Origin: Oceanitalea stevensii
Lineage (GTDB): Bacteria; Actinomycetota; Actinomycetes; Actinomycetales; Actinomycetaceae
Assembly: GCF_014837105.1 (NCBI RefSeq)
Contig: NZ_JACSPO010000001.1
Span: 592,159-654,574 of the forward strand
Reading direction: 5' to 3'
DNA length: 62,416 bases
A program made the position numbers and the translations under genes. Of this stretch, positions 1 to 8,645 are shown piece by piece. Within the stretch, counting starts at the first letter, position 1. Each line of letters opens with the position of its first letter. A model generated the notes under the pieces. The model saw only the letters and a list, made by a program, of their open reading frames with translations. It was not told the DNA's origin and ran no database searches.

Positions 1-28
1 GTCCATGACGCCGCCGCCTCGCTCGGGC

Positions 29-2137
29 TCAGGCTCCCGCGGAGCGCAGGATCTGGTCCAGCCAGGACTTGCGCGCCTCGAGGGCGGTGGCCGCCTCCTT
101 CTCGGCGCGGGCGTCGCCCGCGGCGCGGGCCTGGGCCAGCTGCTGCTCGAGGGCGTCGATCGCCTCGTAGAGCTGGGCCGCCGCGCCCTCGGCGCGAGCC
201 TTCTTCTCCGGGTCGCTGCGGCTCCAGCGCTCCTGGTCCGCCTCACGGACGGCCTGCTCGACCGCCCGCATCCGGCCCTCGACCCGCTGGACGTCGTTCC
301 GCGGGACCTTGCCCGCCTCGTCCCACTTGTCCTGGATCGGGCGCAGCGCCGCCTTGGCGGCCTCCGGGTCGGTGACCGGGAGCAGTGCCTCGGCCTGCTC
401 GAGCAGCGCGAGCTTCACCTCGAGGTTGGCCGCGTACTCCGCGTCGATCTGGGCGTTCTCGCTCTCGCGAGCCTCGTAAAAGGCCTGCCGGGCAGCGCGG
501 AAGCGCGCCCACAGGGCGTCGTCCTCCTTGCGGCTGGCGCGGCCGGCCGCCTTCCAGCGGTCCATGAGCTCCCGGTAGGCCGCGGACGTGCGCCCCCAGT
601 CGGTCGAGGTGGACAGCGCCTCGGCCTCGGCGATGAGCTGCTCCTTGGCCCGCTTGACCTCCGACTGGGTGGCGTCCAGCTGGGAGAAGAAGTGACCCCG
701 GTTGCGGTCGAAGGTCGTCCGCGCCCGCGAGAAGCGCTTCCAGAGCGCGTCCTCGGTGGGCCGGTCCAGACGCGGCCCCGAGCGCTGGGCCTGCTTCCAC
801 TGGTCCAGGAGGGTGCGCAGCTCGTCACCGCTGGAACGCCAGTGGGTGCTGGCCGGGTCCGCGGCGGCGATGGCCTCCGCGCGCTCGACCACGGCGGTGC
901 GCTCCTCGAGCGCCTTGGCCTTGGCAGCCTCGCGCTCCGCGCTGATCTCCTTGCGCCGGGCCGCGGCGCGTTCGCGCAGGACCTCGACGCGGGCACGCAG
1001 ACCGTCGAGGTCACCGACGGCCGCCGGCTCGGCCAGGGCCTCGATGAGCGTCGTCAGGGTCTGGTCGATCTCCTTGGTCTGCAGCTGGGGCAGCCGGGTC
1101 TCGAAGAGGAGCACCTGGGCCTGGAGGTCGAGGAAGCGGCGCACGTAGAAGGCCAGGGCCTCGTCCATGTCCGCACCGGTGTACTGGCCCACCGTGCGCT
1201 CCCGGGCGGCCTCCCGCACCCAGACGGTGCCGTCGGGGTCCACCCGGCCCCAGGCGGCCGCCGCGGCGGCCTCCTTGGCGTCGTCGAGGACAGGGGTGAC
1301 CACGGCCGGCGCGGGCGCGGCGCCCTGCGGCGCGCGGGCCGCGGGCTTGCGCAGCGCCGAGGGCTTGGGCAGCGGCCGCGGGACGGCCGCCGGCCGGGGC
1401 GCGGGCGCGGCCGCCTGCGCGGCCTCCGCCTCGATCGTGCCGCCAGGCTCGGCCGTGGCCGGCTCGGCGGACGCGTCGGCCTGCTCGGCGGGAGCCGGTG
1501 CCTGGTCCGTGGGAGCCTCCGCCTGCTCTGCGGACGCCTCGGCCTGCTCGGCGGGAGCCGGTGCCTGGTCCGTGGGAGCCTCCGCCTGCTCGGCCGGAGC
1601 CTCGGCCTGCTCGGCGGGGGCGTCGGTCGGCTCGGCGGGAGCCTCGGTGGACTCTGCAGCAGCGTCAGCCTGCTCGGGTGCCTCCGCTGCTGCGTCCGCC
1701 TGCTCGGCGGGCGCCTCCGCCTGCTCGGTGGGCGCGTCGCGCTGCTCGCCAGGAGCCTCGGCCGGCTCGGACGCCTCGGCCGGTGCCTCCGGCTGCCCGG
1801 TGGGGGTGTCAGCGGCTGCGGTCGCCGCCTCCGGCTGCTCGGCCGGTGCCTCGGGCTGCTCGGCGGGGGTGCCAGCGGCTGTGGTCGCCGCCTCGGGCTG
1901 CTCGGCCGGTGCCTCAGCCGGCTGCTCGCTGGGAGCAGCGGCCTGCTCGGCAGCCTCGGCGGGGGCCTCGGCCTGCTCGCTGGGGGCCTGGGCCTGCTCG
2001 GCCTCCGTCTCCTCGACGGGAGCGTCCTGCGTGGCAGCAGGCGCAGGCGGCAGTCCCCCCTGCTCCGTCAGCGCAACGCTCTCGATCGCGTCCGCTGTCG
2101 GCTCGTCCGCGGGGTGCGGGGTCTGCTGCTCAGTCAA
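29..2137 (-). CDS. DUF349 repeat protein with long Ala/Pro/Glu/Gln-rich N-terminus
   Basis: A 702-residue cytoplasmic protein of unknown biochemical role. Roughly residues 30-270 are low-complexity (repeats such as AEAPAEQ and APTDQAPAPAEQ); residues about 300-640 are helical, charged and Trp-containing (repeated pattern like TDWGRTSAAYRELMDRWKAA), which fits several tandem DUF349 domains. The start is a TTG preceded by AAGGAG with a 6-base spacer. It lies inside the last codons of the cyclophilin gene (8-base overlap), so translation is probably coupled. ATG or GTG alternatives would lose the good ribosome site. DUF349 proteins are common in actinobacteria; I infer no function beyond the family name. 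Confidence 0.85.
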   Translation of the reverse strand: MTEQQTPHPADEPTADAIESVALTEQGGLPPAPAATQDAPVEETEAEQAQAPSEQAEAPAEAAEQAAAPSEQPAEAPAEQPEAATTAAGTPAEQPEAPAEQPEAATAAADTPTGQPEAPAEASEPAEAPGEQRDAPTEQAEAPAEQADAAAEAPEQADAAAESTEAPAEPTDAPAEQAEAPAEQAEAPTDQAPAPAEQAEASAEQAEAPTDQAPAPAEQADASAEPATAEPGGTIEAEAAQAAAPAPRPAAVPRPLPKPSALRKPAARAPQGAAPAPAVVTPVLDDAKEAAAAAAWGRVDPDGTVWVREAARERTVGQYTGADMDEALAFYVRRFLDLQAQVLLFETRLPQLQTKEIDQTLTTLIEALAEPAAVGDLDGLRARVEVLRERAAARRKEISAEREAAKAKALEERTAVVERAEAIAAADPASTHWRSSGDELRTLLDQWKQAQRSGPRLDRPTEDALWKRFSRARTTFDRNRGHFFSQLDATQSEVKRAKEQLIAEAEALSTSTDWGRTSAAYRELMDRWKAAGRASRKEDDALWARFRAARQAFYEARESENAQIDAEYAANLEVKLALLEQAEALLPVTDPEAAKAALRPIQDKWDEAGKVPRNDVQRVEGRMRAVEQAVREADQERWSRSDPEKKARAEGAAAQLYEAIDALEQQLAQARAAGDARAEKEAATALEARKSWLDQILRSAGA
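1478..1591. repeat. 63-bp tandem repeat inside the DUF349 gene
   Basis: A 51-base block starting at 1478 recurs identically at 1541, a period of 63 bases (21 codons), so the protein repeat is also a recent DNA-level duplication. More diverged copies of similar length continue towards 2000. It encodes the Ala/Pro/Glu-rich N-terminal region and keeps the frame. Confidence 0.85.
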
Positions 2138-2915
2138 TGGTCACTCCTTCGATGGTGACGGGAAGGGCCGGCTGCTCAGTGCCCTCGACGGTGCCCGCCG
2201 AGCCGACCTGCTGGAGGATGTCCAGCCCTTCGGTCACACGACCGAAGACGCTGTAACCGCCGGCGGTGTCCGACGGAAGTGGGACGTCGGCGAACACCAT
2301 GAAGAACTGGCTGCCCATCGACTCTGCATTGTTGCTCTGACGCGCCATGGCGAGGGTGCCCGCCGGGTAGACGTCGTCCTCGGGCGCGTTCTCGACCGGC
2401 CCGAAGCTGTACCCCGGTCCGCCCGTGCCCGTGGCGGTCGGGTCACCGCACTGGAGCAGGGAGTCGGGAAGCAGCCGGTGGCAGGCGGTGCCGTCGTAGA
2501 AGCCGTCACGCGCCAGGCGCAGGAAGTTCGCCGCCGCCTGGGGCGCGTTCTCCCCGTCGATCTCCATCGCGATGTCGCCGGCGCTCGTCTGGATGGTCAC
2601 GTCCCACGTGCGGCCCTCGGCCTCGGCCGGGTCCGGTGCGGCGTCGTAGAGCTCGGGGTCTGTCGTCGGGAGCGCAGCGGGCGCCTCGGTCGGTGCGGTG
2701 GTGGCCGTGTCCGTCGGCTGGGCCTCCGGCTCCTCGGCGTCCGGCCGGTTGATCAGGAGGAGCGCGATGACCGCGGCCACCACGGCGAGGCCGACGATCG
2801 TGGCGACGACCATCGTCGTGCGGCGTCGGCGCGCGGCCTTCTCGCGGCTGCGCTTGTCCCAGCTCTCCTGGCGGCGCTTCTGGTACGCGCGCTCCTGCTT
2901 GCTGCTGCGGGTCAC
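2130..2915 (-). CDS. Membrane-anchored cyclophilin-type peptidyl-prolyl cis-trans isomerase
   Basis: Catalyses proline cis-trans isomerisation, here presumably outside the membrane on exported proteins. The 261-residue protein starts with a very basic cytoplasmic tail (residues 1-33), has one membrane segment at about 35-55, a Pro/Thr/Glu-rich linker to about 100 and a cyclophilin domain to the end. The domain shows the catalytic HR motif (CHRLLP), a QCGDPTATGTGGPGY loop and SQFFMVF, as in the family. The GTG start has AGGAG five bases upstream. It is the upstream member of a two-gene unit with the DUF349 gene. No lipobox cysteine is present, so the anchor is a transmembrane helix rather than a lipid. 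Confidence 0.92.
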   Translation of the reverse strand: MTRSSKQERAYQKRRQESWDKRSREKAARRRRTTMVVATIVGLAVVAAVIALLLINRPDAEEPEAQPTDTATTAPTEAPAALPTTDPELYDAAPDPAEAEGRTWDVTIQTSAGDIAMEIDGENAPQAAANFLRLARDGFYDGTACHRLLPDSLLQCGDPTATGTGGPGYSFGPVENAPEDDVYPAGTLAMARQSNNAESMGSQFFMVFADVPLPSDTAGGYSVFGRVTEGLDILQQVGSAGTVEGTEQPALPVTIEGVTID

Positions 2916-3054
2916 GAATTCTCCTGGTGGTGGTGCCCGGCGGCACCGCGACGAACGAACGCCGACAAGTCTAGGCGGAACCAGGCCCGGCCGTGACCGT
3001 CCTCACGCCCGAGTGCTGCCCGGCTCGTCGGCAGGCGCCCCGGAGACCGCTGGC

Positions 3055-3060
3055 TAGGGT
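3055..3060 (+). promoter_or_regulatory. -10 box (TAGGGT), leaderless transcript
   Basis: TAGGGT ends 6 bases before the ATG of the hydrolase gene, so the predicted transcript begins at or next to the start codon. No convincing -35 box is visible. Confidence 0.6.
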
Positions 3061-3066
3061 GGTCGG

Positions 3067-3777
3067 ATGCTCCTCCACGGCCTGCGTTCGCCGGTCTTCG
3101 GCACCAACACCCTGGTCCTCGCGGCGGGTGCCGACGGGCCCGCCGTCGTCGTCGACCCCGGCGCCGGCTCCGCACCGCTCGTCCACGACGTGCTGCGCCG
3201 TCACGGCCTCCACGTGGGCGCCGTCGTCGTCACCCACGGGCACGCGGACCACCTGTGGGACTGTGCTGCCGTCGCGGGGGAGGCGCCGGTGCTCGTCGGG
3301 GCGCAGGACGCCGACCGCTTCACCGACCCGGCCGGCCACCTCGGCGCCGTCGGCGGTGCCTTCGCCACGCTCGCGGGCACACCGTGGCAGCCGGTGCGCG
3401 ACGTCCGTCCGGTCGGCCCCGGCGCCCACGAGCCCGTCCCCGGCGTCGTCCTCCACGCCGTCGCGGCACCCGGCCACACGCCGGGCAGCACCCTGTGGCG
3501 GCTCGACGGCGTCACCGCCCTCACCGGGCCGGCCTTCGCCGAGGCGGGTGTCACCGCCCACGACGGCCCCGTCGTCCTCACCGGCGACGTCGTCTTCGCT
3601 GGGTCCGTCGGACGCACCGACCTCCCGGGCGGGGACGAGGCGACGATGCGCCGTACGCTGCGTGAGCTCGCCTCCTCGCTGCCTGCGGACGCCCTCCTCG
3701 TGCCCGGCCACGGACCCGCGACGACGACGGCGCGCGAGCTCGCGACCAACCCCTTCATCGCCCGCGCGCTGGCCTGA
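3067..3777 (+). CDS. Metallo-beta-lactamase-fold hydrolase, glyoxalase II-like
   Basis: A 236-residue soluble hydrolase. The metal-binding motif THGHADH is at residues 56-62, followed by GHTPG, a GD in VLTGDVVF and a final PGHGP, matching the glyoxalase II/YcbL-type branch of the superfamily. The substrate cannot be read from sequence; a thioester or other small hydroxyacyl compound is likely by family. It lies 38 bases upstream of hisS, but hisS has its own promoter. The ATG fits the leaderless promoter directly upstream; no Shine-Dalgarno is present. Confidence 0.88.
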   Translation: MLLHGLRSPVFGTNTLVLAAGADGPAVVVDPGAGSAPLVHDVLRRHGLHVGAVVVTHGHADHLWDCAAVAGEAPVLVGAQDADRFTDPAGHLGAVGGAFATLAGTPWQPVRDVRPVGPGAHEPVPGVVLHAVAAPGHTPGSTLWRLDGVTALTGPAFAEAGVTAHDGPVVLTGDVVFAGSVGRTDLPGGDEATMRRTLRELASSLPADALLVPGHGPATTTARELATNPFIARALA

Positions 3778-3802
3778 GCCCGGCCCAGCCGCCGAACCTC
3801 AC

Positions 3803-3808
3803 TAGGAT
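3803..3808 (+). promoter_or_regulatory. -10 box (TAGGAT) for hisS, leaderless
   Basis: TAGGAT ends 7 bases before the hisS ATG, predicting a leaderless mRNA. The corresponding -35 position is GC-rich and does not match consensus. Confidence 0.6.
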
Positions 3809-3815
3809 CGCTCCC

Positions 3816-5141
3816 ATGGCCCGTCCCACCCCCCTGTCCGGATTCCCCGAGTGGCTGCCCGCCGAGCGCGCCGTCGAGACCCACGTCCTCGACGTCCTGC
3901 GCCGCACCTTCGAGCTGCACGGCTTCGCGGGCATCGAGACCCGCGCCGTCGAGCCCGTCGAGGAGCTCCTGCGCAAGGGGGAGACCTCCAAGGAGGTCTA
4001 CGCGGTCAGCCGCCTCCACGACGAGGGCGGCTCCTCCTCCGAGAAGCGCCTGGGCCTGCACTTCGACCTCACCGTGCCGCTGGCCCGGTACGTCCTCGAG
4101 CACGCCGGCAAGCTCGTCTTCCCCTTCAAGCGCTACCAGATCCAGAAGGTCTGGCGCGGGGAGCGCCCGCAGGAGGGCCGCTTCCGGGAGTTCACGCAGG
4201 CGGACGTCGACGTCGTCGGATCCGAGACGCTGCCTTTCCACTACGAGGTCGAGCTGCCGCTCGTCATGGCCGAGGCGCTGTCCGCGCTGCCCGTCCCGCC
4301 GGTACGCATCGCCGTCAACAACCGCAAGATCGCCGAGGGCTTCTACACCGGCATCGGGCTCACCGACGTCGAGGGGGCGCTCCGCGCCATCGACAAGCTC
4401 GCCAAGATCGGACCCGACGCCGTCGCCGAGCTCCTCGAGAAGGACGCCGGCGCCACCCCCGAGCAGGCGCGCCAGGCACTCCAGCTCGCCGCGATCAGCG
4501 GCAGTGACGCGGGCGTCGCCGAGCGCGTGCGCGCCCTCGGCGTGAGCACCCCGCTCCTCGAGGAGGGCCTGTCCGAGCTCGTCGCGCTCGTCGAGGCGGC
4601 CGAGGAGCGCGTCCCGGGCACCGTCGTCGCCGACCTCTCGATCGCCCGCGGCCTGGACTACTACACCGGCTCGGTCTACGAGACGACGCTCGTCGGGCAC
4701 GAGGACCTCGGCTCGATCTGCTCCGGTGGCCGCTACGACTCCCTCGCCTCCGACGGCTCGCGCACCTACCCCGGCGTGGGCCTGTCCATCGGCGTGTCCC
4801 GGCTCGTCGCGCGCATCCTCGGCGCCGGCCTGGCCACCGCCAGCCGCGCGGTCCCCACCGCCGTCCTCGTCGCCGTCGGCTCGGAGGAGGAGCGCCGCCG
4901 CAGCGAGGACGTCGCCGCCGCCCTCCGCGCCCGCGGCATCCCCACCGACGTTGCCCCCACCGCCGCGAAGTTCGGCAAGCAGATCCGACACGCCGACCGG
5001 CTCGGGATCCCCTTCGTCTGGTTCCTCGGCGCGGAGGGGCACGAGGTCAAGGACATCCGCTCCGGCGACCAGGAGGCCGCCGACCCCGCGACCTGGACCC
5101 CGCCCGCGGAGGACCTCCTGCCCACGGTGCAGCGGACCTGA
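3816..5141 (+). CDS. hisS: Histidine--tRNA ligase
   Basis: Charges tRNA-His with histidine. The 441 residues match the usual length. Visible are the class II motif 2 region (YQIQKVWRGERPQEGRF, about residues 107-123), the histidine-binding motif RGLDYYTG near residue 279, the GGRYD segment and the motif 3 region GVGLSIGVSRL, then an anticodon-binding domain. The ATG is placed 7 bases after a TAGGAT box. The stop is followed after one base by the ATG of the dynamin-like GTPase gene, so the three genes probably share a transcript. Confidence 0.97.
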   Translation: MARPTPLSGFPEWLPAERAVETHVLDVLRRTFELHGFAGIETRAVEPVEELLRKGETSKEVYAVSRLHDEGGSSSEKRLGLHFDLTVPLARYVLEHAGKLVFPFKRYQIQKVWRGERPQEGRFREFTQADVDVVGSETLPFHYEVELPLVMAEALSALPVPPVRIAVNNRKIAEGFYTGIGLTDVEGALRAIDKLAKIGPDAVAELLEKDAGATPEQARQALQLAAISGSDAGVAERVRALGVSTPLLEEGLSELVALVEAAEERVPGTVVADLSIARGLDYYTGSVYETTLVGHEDLGSICSGGRYDSLASDGSRTYPGVGLSIGVSRLVARILGAGLATASRAVPTAVLVAVGSEEERRRSEDVAAALRARGIPTDVAPTAAKFGKQIRHADRLGIPFVWFLGAEGHEVKDIRSGDQEAADPATWTPPAEDLLPTVQRT

Positions 5142-5142
5142 G

Positions 5143-6888
5143 ATGACCCACGCCTCCGGGGAGCCGCGCGACGACGTCGTCACGCGCCTGCGCACGCTCG
5201 ACGAGCGGCTCGCGCACACGGCGCTGCCGCTCGCCCTCCCCGGCGTGGAGGAGGCCCGCCGGCTGCAGCGCGGCCTCGTCGACCAGCTGGAGGACTACGT
5301 CCTGCCCCGGGCCGAGCGCCTCGACGCGCCCCTGCTCGCCGTCGTCGGCGGCTCCACCGGGGCGGGCAAGTCGACGCTCGTCAACTCCCTCGTGGGCCAG
5401 GAGGTCTCGCGCGCGTCGGCGATCCGGCCCACGACCCGGCGCCCCGTCCTCGTCCACCACCCCGACGACGCCGCCTGGTTCACCGGCGACCGCGTGCTGC
5501 CCGGGCTCGCCCGTGTGCAGGGCTCGGCACCGGCCGCGCCGCAGGTGGAGGAGGAGCAGCCGATCACCGAGCTCGGCCTCGTCGGGGCCGGGTCCGTCCC
5601 GCGCGGCCTCGCCCTCCTCGACGCACCGGACATCGACTCCGTCGTGTCGGCCAACCGCCGCCTCGCCACCCAGCTCCTCGCGGCCGCCGACCTGTGGATC
5701 TTCGTCACGACGGCGGCCCGCTACGCCGACGCCGTGCCCTGGGAGCTGCTGCGCGAGGCGGCGGCCCGGCGCGTCGTCGTCACCGTCGTCCTGGACCGCG
5801 TGCCACCCGGCACGGCCGGGGAGATCCGCGCCGACCTCGCCGACCGCCTCGAGGCCGAGGGCCTCGCGCACGCGCCGCTCTTCGTCGTCTCCGAGCAGCC
5901 CGCAGGGGCGGCGCGCCGCCTGCCCGACGCCGACATCGAGCCCGTGCGCACCTGGCTCACCGGGCTCGTCGCCGACGCCGGCACCCGCGCGAGCGTCGCC
6001 CGCCAGACCCTGTCCGGGGCGGTCGCCGGCGTGCTGCGCGGCACCGCCGACATCGCCGGCGCCGCGGACGCCCAGGCCCAGGCCGTGGACGCCCTCACGG
6101 CAGCCGCCGTCGAGCACCACGCGGCCGCGTCCCAGGAGGTCATGGCGGCCACCGAGGACGGCACGCTGCTGCGCGGGGAGGTCCTCGCCCGGTGGCAGGA
6201 GTTCGTCGGCACGGGGGAGTGGCTGCGGGGCGTGGAGGCCGCCGTCGGCCGCCTGCGCGACCGCGTGGCGGGCTTCCTGCGCGGGCGCCCGCCCACCCAG
6301 GCGCGCGCCGAGGAGGCGATCGAGAGCGGGCTCGTCACGCTCGTCGTCTCCGAGGTGGAGCGCGCCGAGCGCGAGACCCGCCGCGCCTGGCAGGGCCTGC
6401 CGGGCGGGACCACGGCCCTCGAGGGCCTGCCGCCCCGGCCCGCCGCCGCCGACCGGCCCCGCCTCGCCGAGGAGGTCTCCGCCGAGGTGCGTGACTGGCA
6501 GCGCGCCCTCCTCGAGCGGGTACGCGCCGAGGGCGAGGACCGGCGCGTGCGCGCCCGGATGCTCTCCCTGGGCGTCAACGCCTCCGGCGTCACGCTCATG
6601 CTCGTCGTCTTCGCCTTCTCCGGCGGCCTCACCGGCATCGAGGTGGGCGTGGCCGGCGGTACGGCCGTCGTCGGTCAGAAGGTGCTCGAGATGGTCTTCG
6701 GTGACCAGGCGGTGCGTGAGCTCGCGCGCCACGCGCAGCGCGACCTGGGTGAGCGGGTGGACCGGCTCCTCGAGGAGCACCGCCGCCCCTGGCTCGAGCG
6801 TGTCACGGCGCTGGGCGTGGACGCCGGCGCCGGGGACGGGCTCCGCGCGGCCGCCGACGCGGTGCGGTCCATCGAGGGGGGCCGATGA
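5143..6888 (+). CDS. Dynamin-like GTPase (first of a pair)
   Basis: A 581-residue P-loop GTPase. The G1 motif GGSTGAGKST is at residues 69-78, a G3-like LLDAPDIDSV lies near 160, and the C-terminal part is long and helical with a hydrophobic patch (SGVTLMLVVFAFSGG, near residue 490) that may insert in or touch membrane. This layout suits the bacterial dynamin/YfjP group. The ATG is one base after the hisS stop; the real protein starts MTHASGE. Its last codons overlap the next gene, a second GTPase, by ATGA. The two probably work together, by analogy with paired bacterial dynamin-like proteins; the job is unknown. Confidence 0.8.
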   Translation: MTHASGEPRDDVVTRLRTLDERLAHTALPLALPGVEEARRLQRGLVDQLEDYVLPRAERLDAPLLAVVGGSTGAGKSTLVNSLVGQEVSRASAIRPTTRRPVLVHHPDDAAWFTGDRVLPGLARVQGSAPAAPQVEEEQPITELGLVGAGSVPRGLALLDAPDIDSVVSANRRLATQLLAAADLWIFVTTAARYADAVPWELLREAAARRVVVTVVLDRVPPGTAGEIRADLADRLEAEGLAHAPLFVVSEQPAGAARRLPDADIEPVRTWLTGLVADAGTRASVARQTLSGAVAGVLRGTADIAGAADAQAQAVDALTAAAVEHHAAASQEVMAATEDGTLLRGEVLARWQEFVGTGEWLRGVEAAVGRLRDRVAGFLRGRPPTQARAEEAIESGLVTLVVSEVERAERETRRAWQGLPGGTTALEGLPPRPAAADRPRLAEEVSAEVRDWQRALLERVRAEGEDRRVRARMLSLGVNASGVTLMLVVFAFSGGLTGIEVGVAGGTAVVGQKVLEMVFGDQAVRELARHAQRDLGERVDRLLEEHRRPWLERVTALGVDAGAGDGLRAAADAVRSIEGGR

Positions 6889-8456
6889 GGCGCCGCTCCC
6901 GGGCGCCGCTCCTCGAGGAGCGCGTGAGCGCCCTGACGACGGCCGTGGAGCTGGGCGAGGGCACCGTGCCACCGGCCCGTCTGCGGCCGGCCCGCGAGGT
7001 CCTCGAGCGCGCCGGCGCCCGCAGCGCCCTCGCGCCCGGCGTCACCGTCGCGGCCCTGCTCGGTGCGACGGGCTCGGGCAAGTCGAGCCTGTTCAACGCC
7101 CTCGTCGGTGAGCCGCTGTCCGCCGTCCACGCACGCCGCCCGACCACCACCCAGCCGCTGGCGGCCGTCTGGGACGCCCCCGGTGCCACCGGCCTCCTCG
7201 ACTGGCTCGAGGTTCCCGACCGGCGGCTGCGGCCCACCGACCCGGCACTGTCCGGCCTCGTCCTCCTCGACCTCCCGGACATCGACTCCACCCGTGTGGA
7301 GAACCGTGCCGTCGCCGCCCGCCTCGCCGAGCGGGTCGACGCCCTCGTGTGGGTCCTCGACCCGCAGAAGTACGCCGACGCCGTCGTCCACGAGGAGTAC
7401 CTGCGCCCGCTGCGCGAGCACGCGGCCGTGAGCGTCGTCGTCCTCAACCAGGCCGACCGGCTGCCCGCCGACGAGCTGCCCGGCGTCCTCGCCCACCTGC
7501 GCCAGGTGCTCGCCGACGACGGGATGGGCGACGTCGAGCTCCTCACCACCTCCGCCCGCACCGGCGCCGGCGTGCCCGAGCTCCGCAGCCGGCTCGCCCG
7601 GCTCGCGGGGGAGGGGCGCGCGGCCCGGGAGCGGCTCGAGGCGGACGTGCGCACGGTCGCCGGCAGCCTGCGCGACACCGCCGGCGGTGGGTCCTCGGCG
7701 CCGGACGCCGGTGACCTCGTCGACGTGTGCGCCTCGGCGGCCGGGGTGAGGGAGGTCGTCACCGCCGTCGAGCGCTCCTACCGCCGTCGCGCCGGCCGGC
7801 ACGTGGGCTGGCCGCCGCTGCGGTGGCTGGGTCGACTGCGCCCGGACCCCCTGCGGCGCCTGCACCTCGAGAGCCCCGCGGCCGGTGCGTCGTCGCTGCC
7901 CGCGCCGACTCCGGCGCAGGAGGCGGGTGTGCGCACCGGCGTCCACGACCTCGCGTGGGGCGCCACCGAGGGCATGGCCGAGCCCTGGCGGGGCGCGGTC
8001 ACCCAGCGGACCGAGGACCGGGTGCCGGTGCTCGTCGACGCGCTCGACACCGCCGTCGCCGGCACCGACCTGGGCGCCGAGCACCGTCCGTCGTGGTGGC
8101 GGCTGTGGTCGGTGCTCGGGCTGCTCCTGTTCACGACGGCGCTGGCCGGGGCGGCGTGGCTGGGCGCCCTGGCCGTGCTCGGCTACCTCCGCCTGCCGGA
8201 GCCCGAGACACCGATGGCCGGGCCGCTGCCCTGGCCGACGGCGCTGCTCCTCGGTGGTCTCGTCGCTGGGCTGCTGCTCGCCCTCGCGGGGCGGCTGCTC
8301 GCACGGGTCGGGGCGCGACGCGCGGCCCGGCGCGCCCGCGGTCGCCTGTCCGCCGCCGTCGAGGGCGCGGCCACGCGGGTCATGGTCGAGCCGCTGCGCG
8401 CCGACCTGGACCGCTACCGGGAGTTCTCCGCCGCGGTGGAGCTCGCCGCCCGGTAA
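6885..8456 (+). CDS. YfjP-type GTPase with two C-terminal membrane segments
   Basis: A 523-residue GTPase. The P-loop LGATGSGKSS is at residues 59-68, the G3-like DLPDIDST follows near 125, and NQAD (about 188-191) is a good G4 motif. After about residue 370 there are two strongly hydrophobic stretches (SVLGLLLFTTALAGAAWLGA and TALLLGGLVAGLLLALAGRL), then a basic tail, so it is likely membrane-anchored. The ATG overlaps the stop of the preceding GTPase gene by 4 bases. The partner has a similar G domain but a different C-terminal half. Substrate and process are not known. Confidence 0.82.
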   Translation: MRRRSRAPLLEERVSALTTAVELGEGTVPPARLRPAREVLERAGARSALAPGVTVAALLGATGSGKSSLFNALVGEPLSAVHARRPTTTQPLAAVWDAPGATGLLDWLEVPDRRLRPTDPALSGLVLLDLPDIDSTRVENRAVAARLAERVDALVWVLDPQKYADAVVHEEYLRPLREHAAVSVVVLNQADRLPADELPGVLAHLRQVLADDGMGDVELLTTSARTGAGVPELRSRLARLAGEGRAARERLEADVRTVAGSLRDTAGGGSSAPDAGDLVDVCASAAGVREVVTAVERSYRRRAGRHVGWPPLRWLGRLRPDPLRRLHLESPAAGASSLPAPTPAQEAGVRTGVHDLAWGATEGMAEPWRGAVTQRTEDRVPVLVDALDTAVAGTDLGAEHRPSWWRLWSVLGLLLFTTALAGAAWLGALAVLGYLRLPEPETPMAGPLPWPTALLLGGLVAGLLLALAGRLLARVGARRAARRARGRLSAAVEGAATRVMVEPLRADLDRYREFSAAVELAAR

Positions 8457-8457
8457 C

Positions 8458-8480
8458 ACCGAGAGCCGGCTGCCCGCGAG
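8458..8480. repeat. Dispersed intergenic repeat, copy A
   Basis: ACCGAGAGCCGGCTGCCCGC directly after the GTPase stop matches the core of related copies at 8589, 10611 and in the arrays near 18.6 kb. Confidence 0.5.
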
Positions 8481-8534
8481 ACGTCGCTGTCCACCTGCCG
8501 GCCTACCCGCGTGTCGTCCGAGCTCCCTCGCCCG

Positions 8535-8550
8535 CTCAGCCCTGGCTGAG
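8535..8550. terminator. Hairpin between convergent genes
   Basis: CTCAGCC-ct-GGCTGAG gives a perfect 7-bp stem between the GTPase gene (plus) and the helicase gene (minus). The tight loop would open a pair or two. No T-tract follows on either strand, so termination is inferred from position only. The rest of this 189-base spacer holds only the repeat copies. Confidence 0.4.
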
Positions 8551-8588
8551 GTGAACCGGGTAGCTCACGGCGCCGCTCCGCCCACCAA

Positions 8589-8609
8589 CGCCGAGAGCCG
8601 GCCGCCCGC
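8589..8609. repeat. Dispersed intergenic repeat, copy B
   Basis: CGCCGAGAGCCGGCCGCCCG shares GAGAGCCGG and CCCGC with copy A and the other family members. Confidence 0.5.
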
Positions 8610-8645
8610 TGCTGCGGACGACCGGCTCCCAGGGACGCTGACGTG

